A stretch of DNA of 64,000 bases from Bacillota bacterium. GTDB taxonomy: Bacteria; Bacillota_I; Bacilli_A; Izemoplasmatales; Hujiaoplasmataceae. Position numbers and translations under genes: made by a program. Shown piece after piece: positions 26,722-36,151 of the stretch (the stretch's first letter is position 1; every line of letters begins with the position of its first letter). The notes under the pieces are model-generated. The model did no database searches. It had not been told where the DNA came from and saw nothing but the letters and a program-made list of their open reading frames with translations. Location: NCBI GenBank assembly GCA_018818595.1, contig JAHIRM010000050.1, positions 1 to 64,000 on the forward strand. Reading direction: 5' to 3'.

Positions 26722-27537
26722 ATGTTTAAAAAAATACTGTATTTTTTCGTTGCAAGTTTTCTAATTCTTTCTCTATTTGCTTGTTCTGAAGCATTTTACT
26801 CACAAACAGCTGAAACCAATTCGGCTTTATCAAGTATTGTTCAATTAGCAGATGAAACAACTCCAGAACGCAAAATCATGTACGAAGTAGATATTTCCTT
26901 TGATGTTGAGGATTTAGAGGAATCTTCTGATTTTTTAAAAGCAGCAATGGATTCAGATGAATGGTTTGATCAAGAACTAATTACAACGAGCTTACATTCG
27001 TATGTTATTCGGATTAGAACCGATCATTTAGATGCTTTTATTCAAACTCTTCAAGATGAATTTATGCTTCGTTCATATAAGAAAATTGGGACAGATATTT
27101 CTATAATGTATCAAGATACTTCCAATCAAATTCTATCTCTTGAAGCACAGTTAGAAAGACTAGTTGAACTATACGACCAATCAACGCTTTCTGAAATGAT
27201 CATCATTAACGAACAAATTTCTGACATTGAAGTCGAACTGGCAACTCTTCAAGGAATTGTGAATCAATATGATAGTTTAGTAGATTACAGCACGGTAACT
27301 CTTAAATTCTATGGTAGTACTATTGTTACTAAATCTCCTTTTTTTAACAGATTAGGAAATGCCTTTGTGGATGGATTTGATGCACTATTACTATTTTTTG
27401 ATGGATTATTTATTGTTTTAGCTACAATTTTCCCATTCTTAATCGTTATAGCTATTGGAGTATTTACCGGTTTCTATATTTATAAAAGAAAAAAGAACAA
27501 GAAAAAGGCGATAGATCAGCCAAAGATTGATAAATAG
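26722..27537 (+). CDS. DUF4349 lipoprotein
   Basis: A 271-residue lipoprotein: signal peptide with lipobox LFAC (Cys21), a beta-rich region, a coiled-coil helix pair (about 130-195: SLEAQLERLVELY, ISDIEVELATLQG) and one membrane helix near the C-terminus (about 230-255) followed by a Lys-rich tail. This is the DUF4349 layout; the role is unknown, maybe envelope stress sensing. The ATG has AGGAGGAG. It converges with the next gene across a shared terminator. Confidence 0.85.
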   Translation: MFKKILYFFVASFLILSLFACSEAFYSQTAETNSALSSIVQLADETTPERKIMYEVDISFDVEDLEESSDFLKAAMDSDEWFDQELITTSLHSYVIRIRTDHLDAFIQTLQDEFMLRSYKKIGTDISIMYQDTSNQILSLEAQLERLVELYDQSTLSEMIIINEQISDIEVELATLQGIVNQYDSLVDYSTVTLKFYGSTIVTKSPFFNRLGNAFVDGFDALLLFFDGLFIVLATIFPFLIVIAIGVFTGFYIYKRKKNKKKAIDQPKIDK

Positions 27538-27560
27538 ATTATTTACAGAATATTTTAAAA

Positions 27561-27624
27561 AAAAGACTATGATTCTCTTATAACTTTGTAATAAAGAAAG
27601 TTGTTATAAGGAAAATAGTCTTTT
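27561..27624. terminator. bidirectional terminator with a long stem
   Basis: AAAAGACTAT (27561-27570) pairs with ATAGTCTTTT (27615-27624), and CTTATAAC pairs inside with GTTATAAG. It lies between convergent genes. Confidence 0.85.
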
Positions 27625-27658
27625 ATTTATAATTGATAAATATTTCAATGAGTATGTA

Positions 27659-28570
27659 TTATTTTTCGGGGTCATTATTGAAGATGGCAAGTTGAACAAT
27701 CATGTGTTTGTCATCATCAAATGGCCAAACTAACCAATGGTGCTTTTTTAAATCAATCATCTTTTTAAGAGAAAGTAGACCATAATCGCCTAAACCATAG
27801 CCAAAATTGTGAACATAATCAGAATGCATTTGATCCATTTTTGTTAGATTTTGAATAGAGGTTAGAACATTTTGGTAAAATGAAGAATTAATTTCACTTT
27901 GGAAAATATCTGATAATACAATTAATGTTGCGTGTTTTTTTAATAAAAAAAGAATATTCTTGTTAAAAGCATCAATAATTAAAGGCATTATATCTAACAT
28001 GGAAGTTTCAATGAATTTAAGAAGATTTTCTGAAATGTCAGATTCTCTTAATTGATTTGTAAGAGACAAAACTTGATTGTAAATTAATTGAGTATAAATG
28101 GGAGAAATAACAATTAAATCAAAATAGCCGATATACTCCTTTAAGAAAGAAGACTCAGAAATATCTTTCATTTTGTGGTCTATAAATGATTTAATAGATT
28201 CTTTTGTTTGAATAGAAGACATTAAATATATAAGGTCATTAAAAAAATTGTTATTTTCAAATCCAGTAAATTCTACTTTCAAAATTCCAGTAACTTTTTC
28301 AAAAATTCTTTGTTTCTTTAATCCTAATTGTACATTTTCTACATCAATATCGGCAATAAATATTTGATTAAAGAGTTTTGTGAAGGACCCTATATTTAAA
28401 TCATCACAATTTCCAGCACCAACAAGGAGTACACGATCGTGAATGTTTTTAGTAAGAACCAAATAATTTTTAGTAATCTCGTCGATTTGATTTCGATAGT
28501 TTTCCCATTTAGCAAATCGATTAATTGACGAATTATTAATGTCTTTATTAAACTGTTCAATGTGCTTCAT
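27659..28570 (-). CDS. putative class I SAM-methyltransferase-like protein
   Basis: A 303-residue cytosolic protein. A Rossmann-type glycine motif, VLLVGAGNCDDL (about residues 48-59), is followed by IFIADID (about 71-77), the layout of motifs I and II in class I methyltransferases. The rest is helical with a late segment WLVWPFDDD. I do not recognise the family, and no substrate can be proposed. The ATG is preceded by AAAGGGTGA on the minus strand. It is a single gene between terminators. Confidence 0.6.
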   Translation of the reverse strand: MKHIEQFNKDINNSSINRFAKWENYRNQIDEITKNYLVLTKNIHDRVLLVGAGNCDDLNIGSFTKLFNQIFIADIDVENVQLGLKKQRIFEKVTGILKVEFTGFENNNFFNDLIYLMSSIQTKESIKSFIDHKMKDISESSFLKEYIGYFDLIVISPIYTQLIYNQVLSLTNQLRESDISENLLKFIETSMLDIMPLIIDAFNKNILFLLKKHATLIVLSDIFQSEINSSFYQNVLTSIQNLTKMDQMHSDYVHNFGYGLGDYGLLSLKKMIDLKKHHWLVWPFDDDKHMIVQLAIFNNDPEK

Positions 28571-28696
28571 ACCGTCACCCTTTCTACTTAATTACATTGT
28601 ATCCGAAACAAACGTTGTCTACAAGAAATAAATTAGTTTTTGAATATAAAAATACAAGATGTGTTATTGAATAGAAGAACAACACTTTTTATGAAA

Positions 28697-28728
28697 AAAA
28701 GTAGAAAGTCTAAAAACTCTCTACTTTT
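28697..28728 (-). terminator. intrinsic terminator (minus strand)
   Basis: AAAAGTAGA (28697-28705) pairs with TCTACTTTT (28720-28728); read on the minus strand it is followed by a T run. It ends the small lipoprotein gene. Confidence 0.85.
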
Positions 28729-28743
28729 ATCTGTTTATTTTGG

Positions 28744-29049
28744 TTATTCAGCTGGCTCCACGTAATCTGTGAAGGTACAAACGTCAGGTTGAAAAGTAGT
28801 ATCAATGTATTCTCTTACCGTTCCAATTGCATCTACAGAAGATTGAACTACAGCTAACATATCATCGTTTTGTAAAACGCTATCCGAATAGAACTCATAC
28901 ACTACATCATCTTTGTAAATATATTGAAAAGTATTTCCTTGTACGCAGACAGCCACCACAGCTCCATCTGGTATTCCCTCTTCATTATTACATCCTACAA
29001 GTAATAATGAAGTCATAATAACCATACATAAAACAAACAATTTTTTCAT
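28744..29049 (-). CDS. small hypothetical lipoprotein
   Basis: A 101-residue protein with a signal peptide (MKKLFVLCMVIMTS) and lipobox LLVGC, then an acidic region with one further Cys pair-like set (CVQG, VCTF). No family recognised. The start at 29049 is preferred to one four codons upstream because the signal peptide then begins with MKK. It is divergent from the Rieske protein gene. Confidence 0.7.
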   Translation of the reverse strand: MKKLFVLCMVIMTSLLLVGCNNEEGIPDGAVVAVCVQGNTFQYIYKDDVVYEFYSDSVLQNDDMLAVVQSSVDAIGTVREYIDTTFQPDVCTFTDYVEPAE

Positions 29050-29236
29050 AATTTCCCCCAAATACTAGATTTTTAAAAATAAAATGCATAAAATAATGAT
29101 AAAGTATAGTATATTTTACAATTTTATAGTGATTATTACAATTGGATTTTGATTTTTTTTAAAAAATGATATAATATAGGTATAACACAAGTATAAATAA
29201 TGACAGAAAAATTCTTTAAAGTAAGGAGTAAATCAT

Positions 29237-29566
29237 ATGAACTATTTTGTAACTGAATGGAAACATTTACTTGAAAAAAAGAAAATCAGAATTAAAATTG
29301 AAGCGAGATCTATCATTGTATTTGTAGTAGATGAACTGCCGTATGCTCTGCTAGATAAATGTCCTCATCAAGGATTTCCGCTATTTAATGGCAGGTTTGA
29401 ATCAGGAATAATTCAATGCAAAGAACATGGACTTGAAATTGATGTAAGAACAGGGGTTGTCATCAATTTGGTAAAAGCGAATTATTTAGATTTAAGTGAA
29501 TCAGATCGCGTTGTAAAGACGTTTCCAGCTTTCGTTGAACGTGATAAAGTATATGTAGTTCTTTAG
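29237..29566 (+). CDS. Rieske [2Fe-2S] domain protein
   Basis: A 109-residue soluble Rieske ferredoxin-like protein. The cluster ligands are visible as CPHQG (about residues 42-46) and CKEHG (about 60-64). No oxygenase or reductase domain is attached. It would act as a small electron carrier, as in the ferredoxins of Rieske systems, but no partner gene is adjacent. The ATG is preceded by AAGGAG. A -10-like TATAAT lies at about 29170. It converges with the gamma-glutamyltransferase gene across a strong terminator. Confidence 0.85.
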   Translation: MNYFVTEWKHLLEKKKIRIKIEARSIIVFVVDELPYALLDKCPHQGFPLFNGRFESGIIQCKEHGLEIDVRTGVVINLVKANYLDLSESDRVVKTFPAFVERDKVYVVL

Positions 29567-29590
29567 TGAATTTATGTTCAAAATATTATG

Positions 29591-29636
29591 AAGACGCACT
29601 TTTTCCTTTCAAAATTCAAGGAAATTAGTGCGTCTT
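29591..29636. terminator. bidirectional intrinsic terminator
   Basis: AAGACGCACT (29591-29600) pairs with AGTGCGTCTT (29627-29636) with an inner TCCTT/AAGGA pairing. Confidence 0.88.
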
Positions 29637-29644
29637 TTCTATTT

Positions 29645-31258
29645 TTACCAACAAGCAATTGAACTGTCAGTTCGAGGATCTGTTCCTCCAACTAAAATAC
29701 CAGTCTCTGAATTTCTCCAAATGATTTGACCTCTTCCAAAATGAGACAGCTGTGGTTCAATTTGAACAATATGTCCTAATTTTTGAAGACCTAAAATGAT
29801 ATTAGAAGGCATTTGAGATTCGACAATTATTTTCTTGCCTTCCATCCATTGCCATCGTGGAGCGTCTAAAGTTGCCTGTGGATTTAAATGAAAATCAATC
29901 GCATTCATAATAACTTGAACATGGCCTTGTGGTTGCATAAATCCACCCATCACTCCAAAAGGACCAATTGCCTTTTGATCTTTGGTTAAGAATCCGGGAA
30001 TAATAGTGTGATATGGTTTTTTTCCTGGCAAGATAACGTTTGGATGGCTTTTATTCATACTGAAATTATGACCTCGGTTTTGCAAAGCAATTCCAGTTCC
30101 CGGAACAACTAAACCCGAACCAAATCCCATATAATTGCTTTGAATGTAGGAAACCATATTTCCTTCTCCATCTGCAGTAGCAAGATAGACTGTTCCACTT
30201 TCATAAGGCTTTCCATTGCTTGGTAAAGAAGCATTTTCATTTATTAATTTTCGTCTAGAATCTGAATAAGATTCACTTAATAAATCAGATGAAGAATATG
30301 GCATAGAAGATGGTTCAGTAATATAAGCCATCCCATCAGAAAAAGCGAGTTTCAATGCTTCGATTTGTAAATGATAGGTTCTGATGGTATCTTTTTCCTC
30401 GAAAGTGAATCCTTTTAAAATGTTTAAGGCTTGTAAGGCAATTAACCCTTGACCGTTAGGAGGAATCTCCCAAACATTATATCCTCTATAATTAATAGAA
30501 ATTGGTTCAACCCAAGAAGGATTGTAATTCATTAAATCAGATTTTCTGATAAATCCATTATATTGTTGAGAAAACGCATCAATTTTATCTGCTAATTCGC
30601 CTTTATAAAACGCGTCAGCATTCGTTTTTCCAATTTTTTCCAAAGTATCTGCATGATCTTTTGAAAACCAAAGTTCACCTTCAAATGGTGCTCTTCCTAA
30701 CGGAGCAAACGTCTTGAACCACGATTCATATTCTTCGCCTTTTAAATTTTTTTCATATAATTTAAAGGCATTATTCCAGTGATATGCTAATGTAGGAGAA
30801 AGAGGGTATCCTTTTCTAGCATACTCAATTGCAGGAAGTAAACATTCAAGAAGAGGTAGTTTACCAAAACGTTTTGAAAGTTCTCTCCATGCAGAAGGAA
30901 TTCCTGGCACTGTAACCGGAATAAAGCCAAAACGAGGTATTTCATTATATCCTCTATCTTTAATTGCATCCACGGAAATGCTGTTTGGAGCAACGCCACT
31001 TGCATTCAATCCATATAATTTATCTTTGACAAAAACCAATGCAAAAGCATCTCCACCAATGCCATTTGAAGTAGGTTCAGTAACTGTAAGACAAGCAGCT
31101 GTGGCAATAGCAGCGTCTATAGCATTTCCACCTTTTTTTAAGATATCAAGACCTGCTTGAGCTGCCAAAGGTTGACTTGTTGCGACCATTCCTTTTTGAG
31201 AATAGGTGACATTTCTTTTCGAAGCGTAAGGATAAGAATTTGAAAATGGGATGAACAT
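29645..31258 (-). CDS. ggt: gamma-glutamyltransferase family protein
   Basis: A 537-residue Ntn-hydrolase of the gamma-glutamyltransferase family. N-terminal part: GMVATSQPLAAQAGLDIL and GGNAIDAAIATA; the maturation site should be the Thr of SGTVYLATAD (about residues 353-361), followed by GGFMQPQGHVQ. Family members cut the gamma-glutamyl bond of glutathione-like compounds after self-cleavage at the Thr. No signal peptide is visible, so unlike many relatives it may stay in the cytosol and act on another amide. It is the last gene after the two ChrA genes (20 bp apart) on the minus strand, so the three may be one operon. Confidence 0.9.
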   Translation of the reverse strand: MFIPFSNSYPYASKRNVTYSQKGMVATSQPLAAQAGLDILKKGGNAIDAAIATAACLTVTEPTSNGIGGDAFALVFVKDKLYGLNASGVAPNSISVDAIKDRGYNEIPRFGFIPVTVPGIPSAWRELSKRFGKLPLLECLLPAIEYARKGYPLSPTLAYHWNNAFKLYEKNLKGEEYESWFKTFAPLGRAPFEGELWFSKDHADTLEKIGKTNADAFYKGELADKIDAFSQQYNGFIRKSDLMNYNPSWVEPISINYRGYNVWEIPPNGQGLIALQALNILKGFTFEEKDTIRTYHLQIEALKLAFSDGMAYITEPSSMPYSSSDLLSESYSDSRRKLINENASLPSNGKPYESGTVYLATADGEGNMVSYIQSNYMGFGSGLVVPGTGIALQNRGHNFSMNKSHPNVILPGKKPYHTIIPGFLTKDQKAIGPFGVMGGFMQPQGHVQVIMNAIDFHLNPQATLDAPRWQWMEGKKIIVESQMPSNIILGLQKLGHIVQIEPQLSHFGRGQIIWRNSETGILVGGTDPRTDSSIACW

Positions 31259-31277
31259 ACATAGCCCTCATTTCGTT

Positions 31278-31811
31278 TTATAAGAATAACATTCCAAGAA
31301 TGGCGCCAATAACAATGACAAGCCATGGAAGTTTTTTGAGAAGTTTAAAGATGACGGTTAAAACAAGAAGTAATAGTAAGGCTATCCAATCGATACTAAA
31401 GACTGGATCAACTGATATAACAGTAATTAAAACGACCTTAACAAACGCATAACCAATTAGTCCAATAATTCCAGCTTTTATAAAATAAAACCAATTGATT
31501 ACAAGACTTGAAGAACGGTGTTTTCTTAATAAATTTGCCAAAGAAGAAACAATCAAAAATGAAGGTAAGACAAACCCAAACGTTGCAGCGATAGCTCCTA
31601 ATATACCAAAATGTTCAAATCCAACATAGGTAGCAACATTTATTCCGATTGGACCAGGAGTTGATTGTGCAATCGCAACCATTGAAATAAATTCATTTAA
31701 TGTGAGCCACCCTCTTGCAACAACCTCTTGTTGGATTAATGGAATAGCAACCATTCCTCCACCAATTGTAAATAAACCGACATAGATAAATAGCAAAATA
31801 AGTTCAATCAT
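31278..31811 (-). CDS. chrA: chromate transporter family protein, second half (ChrA-like)
   Basis: A 177-residue membrane protein equal to one CHR domain: FTIGGGMVAIPLIQQEV near the start, GWLTLNEF, and AQSTPGPIGINVATYVG, then several helices. In this short ChrA type two half-size proteins pair to form the transporter for chromate or another oxyanion. The start overlaps the stop of the other half by 4 bp (ATGA), so the two are translationally coupled. The ggt gene follows 20 bp later. Confidence 0.88.
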   Translation of the reverse strand: MIELILLFIYVGLFTIGGGMVAIPLIQQEVVARGWLTLNEFISMVAIAQSTPGPIGINVATYVGFEHFGILGAIAATFGFVLPSFLIVSSLANLLRKHRSSSLVINWFYFIKAGIIGLIGYAFVKVVLITVISVDPVFSIDWIALLLLLVLTVIFKLLKKLPWLVIVIGAILGMLFL

Positions 31812-32359
31812 AATTTTTTCCTCGCTTTCTTGGCTAAAATGAAAGCGCGAAGAGTACCTAAAACAAACGAAAGTAAAATGACGAGTGTTGTAGGGACATC
31901 AAGAAAAAAAACTAAGCTAAAACAAAGTAAAGCATATAGCAAAGTAATAATGTCTTTTATCGCATTTTTTCCGATATCAAAAATCGCAAAGGCAAGCAAA
32001 ATGACTACAACCAAAGTTATTCCTTTTAAAGCACTTACCACAATTGGAATTTCAGCAAATTCTTTTAACCCAGTCGCAATCAACATAATTACAACTAAAG
32101 AAGGCAGTACAATTCCTAAAACAGCAAAAAAAGCACCTTTCCATTTTCGAAGGTGCATACCAACAAGCGTTGCAATGTTTACCGCAATCATTCCAGGTGC
32201 GGTTTGGGAGACAGCGATATAATCAGCAAGCTCTTCTTCAGAAATCCATCCTCTTGAGACAAGTTCTCTCTTGATGATAGGAATCATTGCTAAACCACCA
32301 CCAAAAGTGAAAGCCCCAATTTTTAAGAACACAAGAAAGATTTGAATAATACTAACCAT
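31808..32359 (-). CDS. chrA: chromate transporter family protein, first half (ChrA-like)
   Basis: A 183-residue membrane protein, one CHR domain: FTFGGGLAMIPIIKREL, GWISEEEL and AVSQTAPGMIAVNIATLVG. It pairs with the product of the overlapping downstream gene. The true substrate need not be chromate; many members have unknown cargo. No strong Shine-Dalgarno site is seen before the ATG (only GAGTG). Confidence 0.88.
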   Translation of the reverse strand: MVSIIQIFLVFLKIGAFTFGGGLAMIPIIKRELVSRGWISEEELADYIAVSQTAPGMIAVNIATLVGMHLRKWKGAFFAVLGIVLPSLVVIMLIATGLKEFAEIPIVVSALKGITLVVVILLAFAIFDIGKNAIKDIITLLYALLCFSLVFFLDVPTTLVILLSFVLGTLRAFILAKKARKKL

Positions 32360-32677
32360 AGTTTTACACTCACAAATCTATTTTAATTTAATTTCAATTT
32401 AAATTGAAATCATAGATAATTCTATTATACTATTTTGCCATAAAACATCATCTTTATCAAGGATAAGAACATTCTTTTTCAAAATACATGAAAATATATT
32501 TAAAACAATAAAATGGTAATTACCTGACTATAAATCATAGAAATATATACAATGCAATAAAAATAAGGTAATCCAAAAAGAATAATAAATCAATTGAAAT
32601 AAAACTTGAAATCAAATAGCAATAAAAAAAGATTATTTATCGAAATAATCCTTTTTTCATTTAATTAAATAGAATTA
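32360..32677. other. intergenic region
   Basis: AT-rich noncoding DNA between two minus-strand genes. AATTTCAATTTAAATTG around 32391-32407 is a partial inverted repeat near the presumed promoter of the ChrA genes. The terminator at 32624-32657 is the only firm element. Confidence 0.45.
32624..32657 (-). terminator. intrinsic terminator (minus strand)
   Basis: Two arms (32624-32638 and 32643-32657) pair with one mismatch around the loop ATCG; the minus-strand side ends in a T run. It ends the cytochrome-b5-like lipoprotein gene. Confidence 0.8.
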
Positions 32678-33142
32678 TTAATTTCCAAGTGATCCAACGA
32701 TTGGTAATGTACTTAAAATAGAAGCTGTGTGAGGACTGCCAGCAAAAGCAAGTGTTGCGTCGGTACCTGCAAGATGCATTCCTTGATGCCATCCATTGTT
32801 CCACTCTGGATCGTTAGACACATCGTAAACAACTCCACTAACTGCCATATATGCAGTAGTACCGTTGTCACCATTATACGTAGCTAATTCTACTAAAGTA
32901 AATACACGAAGAGTTGATATAGTAGTTGTAGAAGTTGATGCAGTAGTTAACGTTGAGGTTGTAGTGCCGGTAGTTGTATCTGTTGATGCTGTAGTCACAG
33001 AGGTATCTGAGGTTGAAGTCGCAGTAGTTGTTGTAGTAGTAACTTCTGTATTTGAAGTTGTTGATGTTAAGGAAGTATCACAAGATACCAAAAACATTGC
33101 AAGCATAATTACAAATACAGATATATATTTTTTTAAAAACAT
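32678..33142 (-). CDS. lipoprotein with Thr/Ser linker and cytochrome b5-like domain
   Basis: A 154-residue lipoprotein: signal peptide with lipobox LVSC (Cys21), a Thr/Ser-rich linker (about 24-78), and a cytochrome-b5-like heme/steroid-binding domain (about 80-150: FTLVELATYNG, MAVSGVVYDVSND, WNNGWHQGMHLAGTDAT). The GTDAT-type segment and the nearby His residues suit heme or a related ligand. It is anchored outside the membrane. The ATG follows AAGAAGGTG on the minus strand. Its linker is similar in composition to that of the ice-binding lipoprotein, suggesting a common surface-display style. Confidence 0.85.
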   Translation of the reverse strand: MFLKKYISVFVIMLAMFLVSCDTSLTSTTSNTEVTTTTTTATSTSDTSVTTASTDTTTGTTTSTLTTASTSTTTISTLRVFTLVELATYNGDNGTTAYMAVSGVVYDVSNDPEWNNGWHQGMHLAGTDATLAFAGSPHTASILSTLPIVGSLGN

Positions 33143-33317
33143 TTTTTCACCTTCTTTGTTACTTCATTATACATTGGTTTTTAAAGAAGACAAAATGATA
33201 TGCTTACAAATTGCATCCAACTAGTAAAAAGGGCTTTAAGGATTCTTAACATATTTTCAAATTATACATTGACAAGAACCAAAAATGTTATTATCATAGA
33301 CGAAAGAGGTGAATCTG

Positions 33318-34157
33318 ATGGAATCTATAGCCGTTTTAGGACCAATTGGTACATTCAGTGATGAAGCAAAAAATCAATTTCAAATCATTGTTAAACACTC
33401 ATACGATTCACTTTATTGTTCCACAATGGAAGAAGTAATTAATGCGGTTAAAACAAAAGCCATATTAGCGATTGTCCCCATTGAAAACACATTAGATGGA
33501 TACGTTCAAAGGAATTTAGATTTATTACTTCAATCTGAAGTATCCGTTATTGGAGAATTAACCATTCCGATTCAATTTTCAATGGTTGCTAATGCAAAAA
33601 ATATAAAAGATGTAAATAAAATTTTTGTTCAATATGTAGCAAAAGGACAATGCAATGAGTTTTTTAAAACCATTCCAAATGTAAAAATAATCACAACAGA
33701 AAGCAATTCTGAATCTTTTCAACTATTTTCAAAAGGAATTGATCACGAAGGAGCTATTATTCCTTTTCATCTTTTCAATTCACAACCAATTAAATTTGGA
33801 ATCGAGAATGTGACGGATTCTTTTCATAATGAAACAAGATTTTTAATTGTAAAAAAAGGATCTTTTGATCAAAATCTAAATATTTTAGATAAAAAAAATC
33901 AATTAAAAGTTTCTTTGGTTGTAAAAGAAGCAGACGATAAACCAGGTGTGTTATTTTCTATTCTTGAAGAATTTTCAAAAAGAAAAATAAATCTTATTTC
34001 TATTATGTCAAGACCCACAAAAGAACATATGGGTAAATACAATTTTTTCATTGAATTGGTAGCCACCCTTGAAGATCAAGAAATCATCTTTTTGACGATT
34101 CAACAATTATCAGTAAAGTACTTCATAAAAGTGTTAGGAATTTATCCGAAAATCTAA
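33318..34157 (+). CDS. pheA: prephenate dehydratase
   Basis: A 279-residue enzyme with the prephenate dehydratase domain (about 1-180: VLGPIGTFSDEA, AIVPIENTLDGYVQ, and TRFLIV) and a C-terminal ACT domain (about 195-275: DDKPGVLFSILEEF, NLISIMSRP) for phenylalanine feedback. It converts prephenate to phenylpyruvate. The usual catalytic TRF motif is present. The start at 33318 has AGAGG eight bases upstream. No other aromatic amino acid gene is nearby. Confidence 0.9.
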   Translation: MESIAVLGPIGTFSDEAKNQFQIIVKHSYDSLYCSTMEEVINAVKTKAILAIVPIENTLDGYVQRNLDLLLQSEVSVIGELTIPIQFSMVANAKNIKDVNKIFVQYVAKGQCNEFFKTIPNVKIITTESNSESFQLFSKGIDHEGAIIPFHLFNSQPIKFGIENVTDSFHNETRFLIVKKGSFDQNLNILDKKNQLKVSLVVKEADDKPGVLFSILEEFSKRKINLISIMSRPTKEHMGKYNFFIELVATLEDQEIIFLTIQQLSVKYFIKVLGIYPKI

Positions 34158-34236
34158 ATATATGTTATAATTTTACTAAATCAATATTTTGACGATTTCA
34201 TTTACATCTTTTGTATAGGAAGGAATAGATACAATC

Positions 34237-34950
34237 ATGAAAAAACTACAAAATTTCTTAAAGAGTTATCCCAAATCAAGAATATTAGATATTGGAACAG
34301 GAACAGGAACTTTTATAAAAACGATTATTAGTTTAGATGATAATTATTTGGAAATCATTGGTATTGATGTTTTAGAGAATGCTATAAGTGCATCCACGAA
34401 AAATTTTGAAGGAAATAAAAGAATTCACTTTGAGAAAATGGATGCTTTACATTTAACGTTTGAAGAGCACTCTTTTGATATTGTTTGTTTGTCCAACTCA
34501 CTTCATCACCTAGAAGATATTGGTAAAACAATTAAAGAAATGGAAAGAATGCTTAAACCAAATGGGGCTCTTTTGTTTAATGAAATGATAAGCAATGGAT
34601 TATCTAACGCACAAATAAGCCACAAATTTCTTCATCATTTTGCAGCAGAAATTGATCGAGAAAACGGATTAATTCATTACGATACTTTTGATGGATCTAA
34701 AATATTGAGTTTGCTAAAAAAACACAGCACATTATCAGTCCAAGAAAATTGGGTCATGTTATATGAAAGACAAGAACATAATTCAAAAGAAGAAATTGAC
34801 TTTTTATTTCAAACAATGGATCGTTTAATTGAAAAAGTCAAATCCGAAAAAAAAGTGAAGTATTTTACAAGAAAAGCGGAAGACATAAAGAAATATATTT
34901 CGAAATATGGCTTTGATTCTGCAACTCAAAAACTATTTGTTTTAAAATAG
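34237..34950 (+). CDS. class I SAM-dependent methyltransferase
   Basis: A 237-residue methyltransferase of the UbiE/Methyltransf_11 type. Motif I is LDIGTGTGTF (about residues 17-26), followed by EIIGIDV (motif II), FEKMDAL and FDIVCLSNSLHHLED. The substrate is unknown. It stands 80 bp after the prephenate dehydratase gene on the same strand and ends at a strong terminator. Confidence 0.85.
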   Translation: MKKLQNFLKSYPKSRILDIGTGTGTFIKTIISLDDNYLEIIGIDVLENAISASTKNFEGNKRIHFEKMDALHLTFEEHSFDIVCLSNSLHHLEDIGKTIKEMERMLKPNGALLFNEMISNGLSNAQISHKFLHHFAAEIDRENGLIHYDTFDGSKILSLLKKHSTLSVQENWVMLYERQEHNSKEEIDFLFQTMDRLIEKVKSEKKVKYFTRKAEDIKKYISKYGFDSATQKLFVLK

Positions 34951-34975
34951 TGTTGCTAATTATGATATAACAGAT

Positions 34976-35008
34976 AAAAGGATTGTCTAGACGACAATCC
35001 TTTTTGTA
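34976..35008. terminator. bidirectional intrinsic terminator
   Basis: AAAAGGATTGTC (34976-34987) pairs with GACAATCCTTTT (34993-35004), loop of five; it ends two convergent genes. Confidence 0.92.
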
Positions 35009-35023
35009 TATTAGAATAGAAAA

Positions 35024-36151
35024 TCAAAGGTTCTTTAAATACGATTTGCAAATCTTGTCCATTGTGTTTTTCAAATGTATTGGAGTCTGCAAAATGGCGT
35101 CTTCAAGTGTAATAATATCTGGATTGATTTGAAAAACGGTTGTTAAGCCTAAGGGATAATCTTTCATCGAAACTTCATCTATTTCCCCTACAAGCGAAAT
35201 TAAAGGAATTCTTTTCTCATAAGTATACTTTAAAATTCCAGATAGAACTTTTCCATTAAAACTTTGGAAATCTAATTTACCCTCTCCAGTCAATACGACA
35301 TCACACTCTTCAAGTGATTTTTCAAAATGAATCAATTCAAGAAATGTGTCAATTCCATTTTGAATGTCAGATTGTAAAAATAGTTTTGTAGCTACAGTGG
35401 CTCCCCCTGCCGCTCCAGCACCTTCAAAATCAGTATCAAACTGAAATATCTTTTTTAATAAATTAGAATACCTTTCCATATTTTGATCTAAAAGATTAAT
35501 CATTTTAAGGTCAGCGCCCTTTTGCTTTGCAAAAATATTAGAAGCGCCATTTATGCCATAAAACGTATTCTTTACATCACATAAAGTAATAAATGATACA
35601 TTCTTAATTTCAGGAAATACGTTATCAATATTAATCGATTGAATCAAATGAAGAGTAGCTCCCGTTGGTACAAACGAATGTTGGAATTGATCAAAAAACC
35701 GTACTCCAAGTGCACAAACAAGTCCACATCCAGCATCATTTGTTGCACTTCCTCCTAGAGTAATATATATTTTTTTTGCCCCAGATTGAATTGCATGTAA
35801 AATTAATTGTCCAACTCCAAAGGTGGAAGTAATTGCTGGATTTGGATTGTTTTTTACAAAAGACAAACCTGCGCAAGCAGCCAATTCAACGATGGCTATA
35901 TCGTTATCTAGCTTTCCATAAAAACTTGGAATAATTTTACCATAGGGATCCTGAACCAAAACGCTTATTTTTTCTCCATCTAAGACAGAAAGAAAAAAAT
36001 CAACTGTTCCTTCCCCCCCATCGGCTATAGGAATTTTAATTATGTCACATTTTGGAAAATTCTTTAGAATAGATTGTTCCATAATGTTGATGACTTCTTT
36101 GCTAGATAAACTGCCCTTAAAAGAATCTGGAATCAGGATAACTTTCTTCAT
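35024..36151 (-). CDS. glxK: glycerate kinase
   Basis: A 375-residue glycerate kinase of the GlxK/GarK family: PDSFKGSLSSKEV (about 8-20), IADGGEGTVDF, GQLILHAIQSGAKK, ITLGGSATNDAGCG, and late VVLTGEGKLDFQS. It phosphorylates D-glycerate, giving 2-phosphoglycerate in most bacterial members. The start overlaps the end of the upstream C69 peptidase gene by 4 bp, so they form an operon. It could serve glycerate from allantoin or glyoxylate routes, but no gcl or glxR gene is in the window. Confidence 0.92.
   Translation of the reverse strand: MKKVILIPDSFKGSLSSKEVINIMEQSILKNFPKCDIIKIPIADGGEGTVDFFLSVLDGEKISVLVQDPYGKIIPSFYGKLDNDIAIVELAACAGLSFVKNNPNPAITSTFGVGQLILHAIQSGAKKIYITLGGSATNDAGCGLVCALGVRFFDQFQHSFVPTGATLHLIQSINIDNVFPEIKNVSFITLCDVKNTFYGINGASNIFAKQKGADLKMINLLDQNMERYSNLLKKIFQFDTDFEGAGAAGGATVATKLFLQSDIQNGIDTFLELIHFEKSLEECDVVLTGEGKLDFQSFNGKVLSGILKYTYEKRIPLISLVGEIDEVSMKDYPLGLTTVFQINPDIITLEDAILQTPIHLKNTMDKICKSYLKNL

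Noticed and set aside
32865-33224. Plus-strand Val-rich open frame opposite the cytochrome b5-like lipoprotein
   Set aside because: Same antisense effect from the Thr/Ser linker; no start signal.
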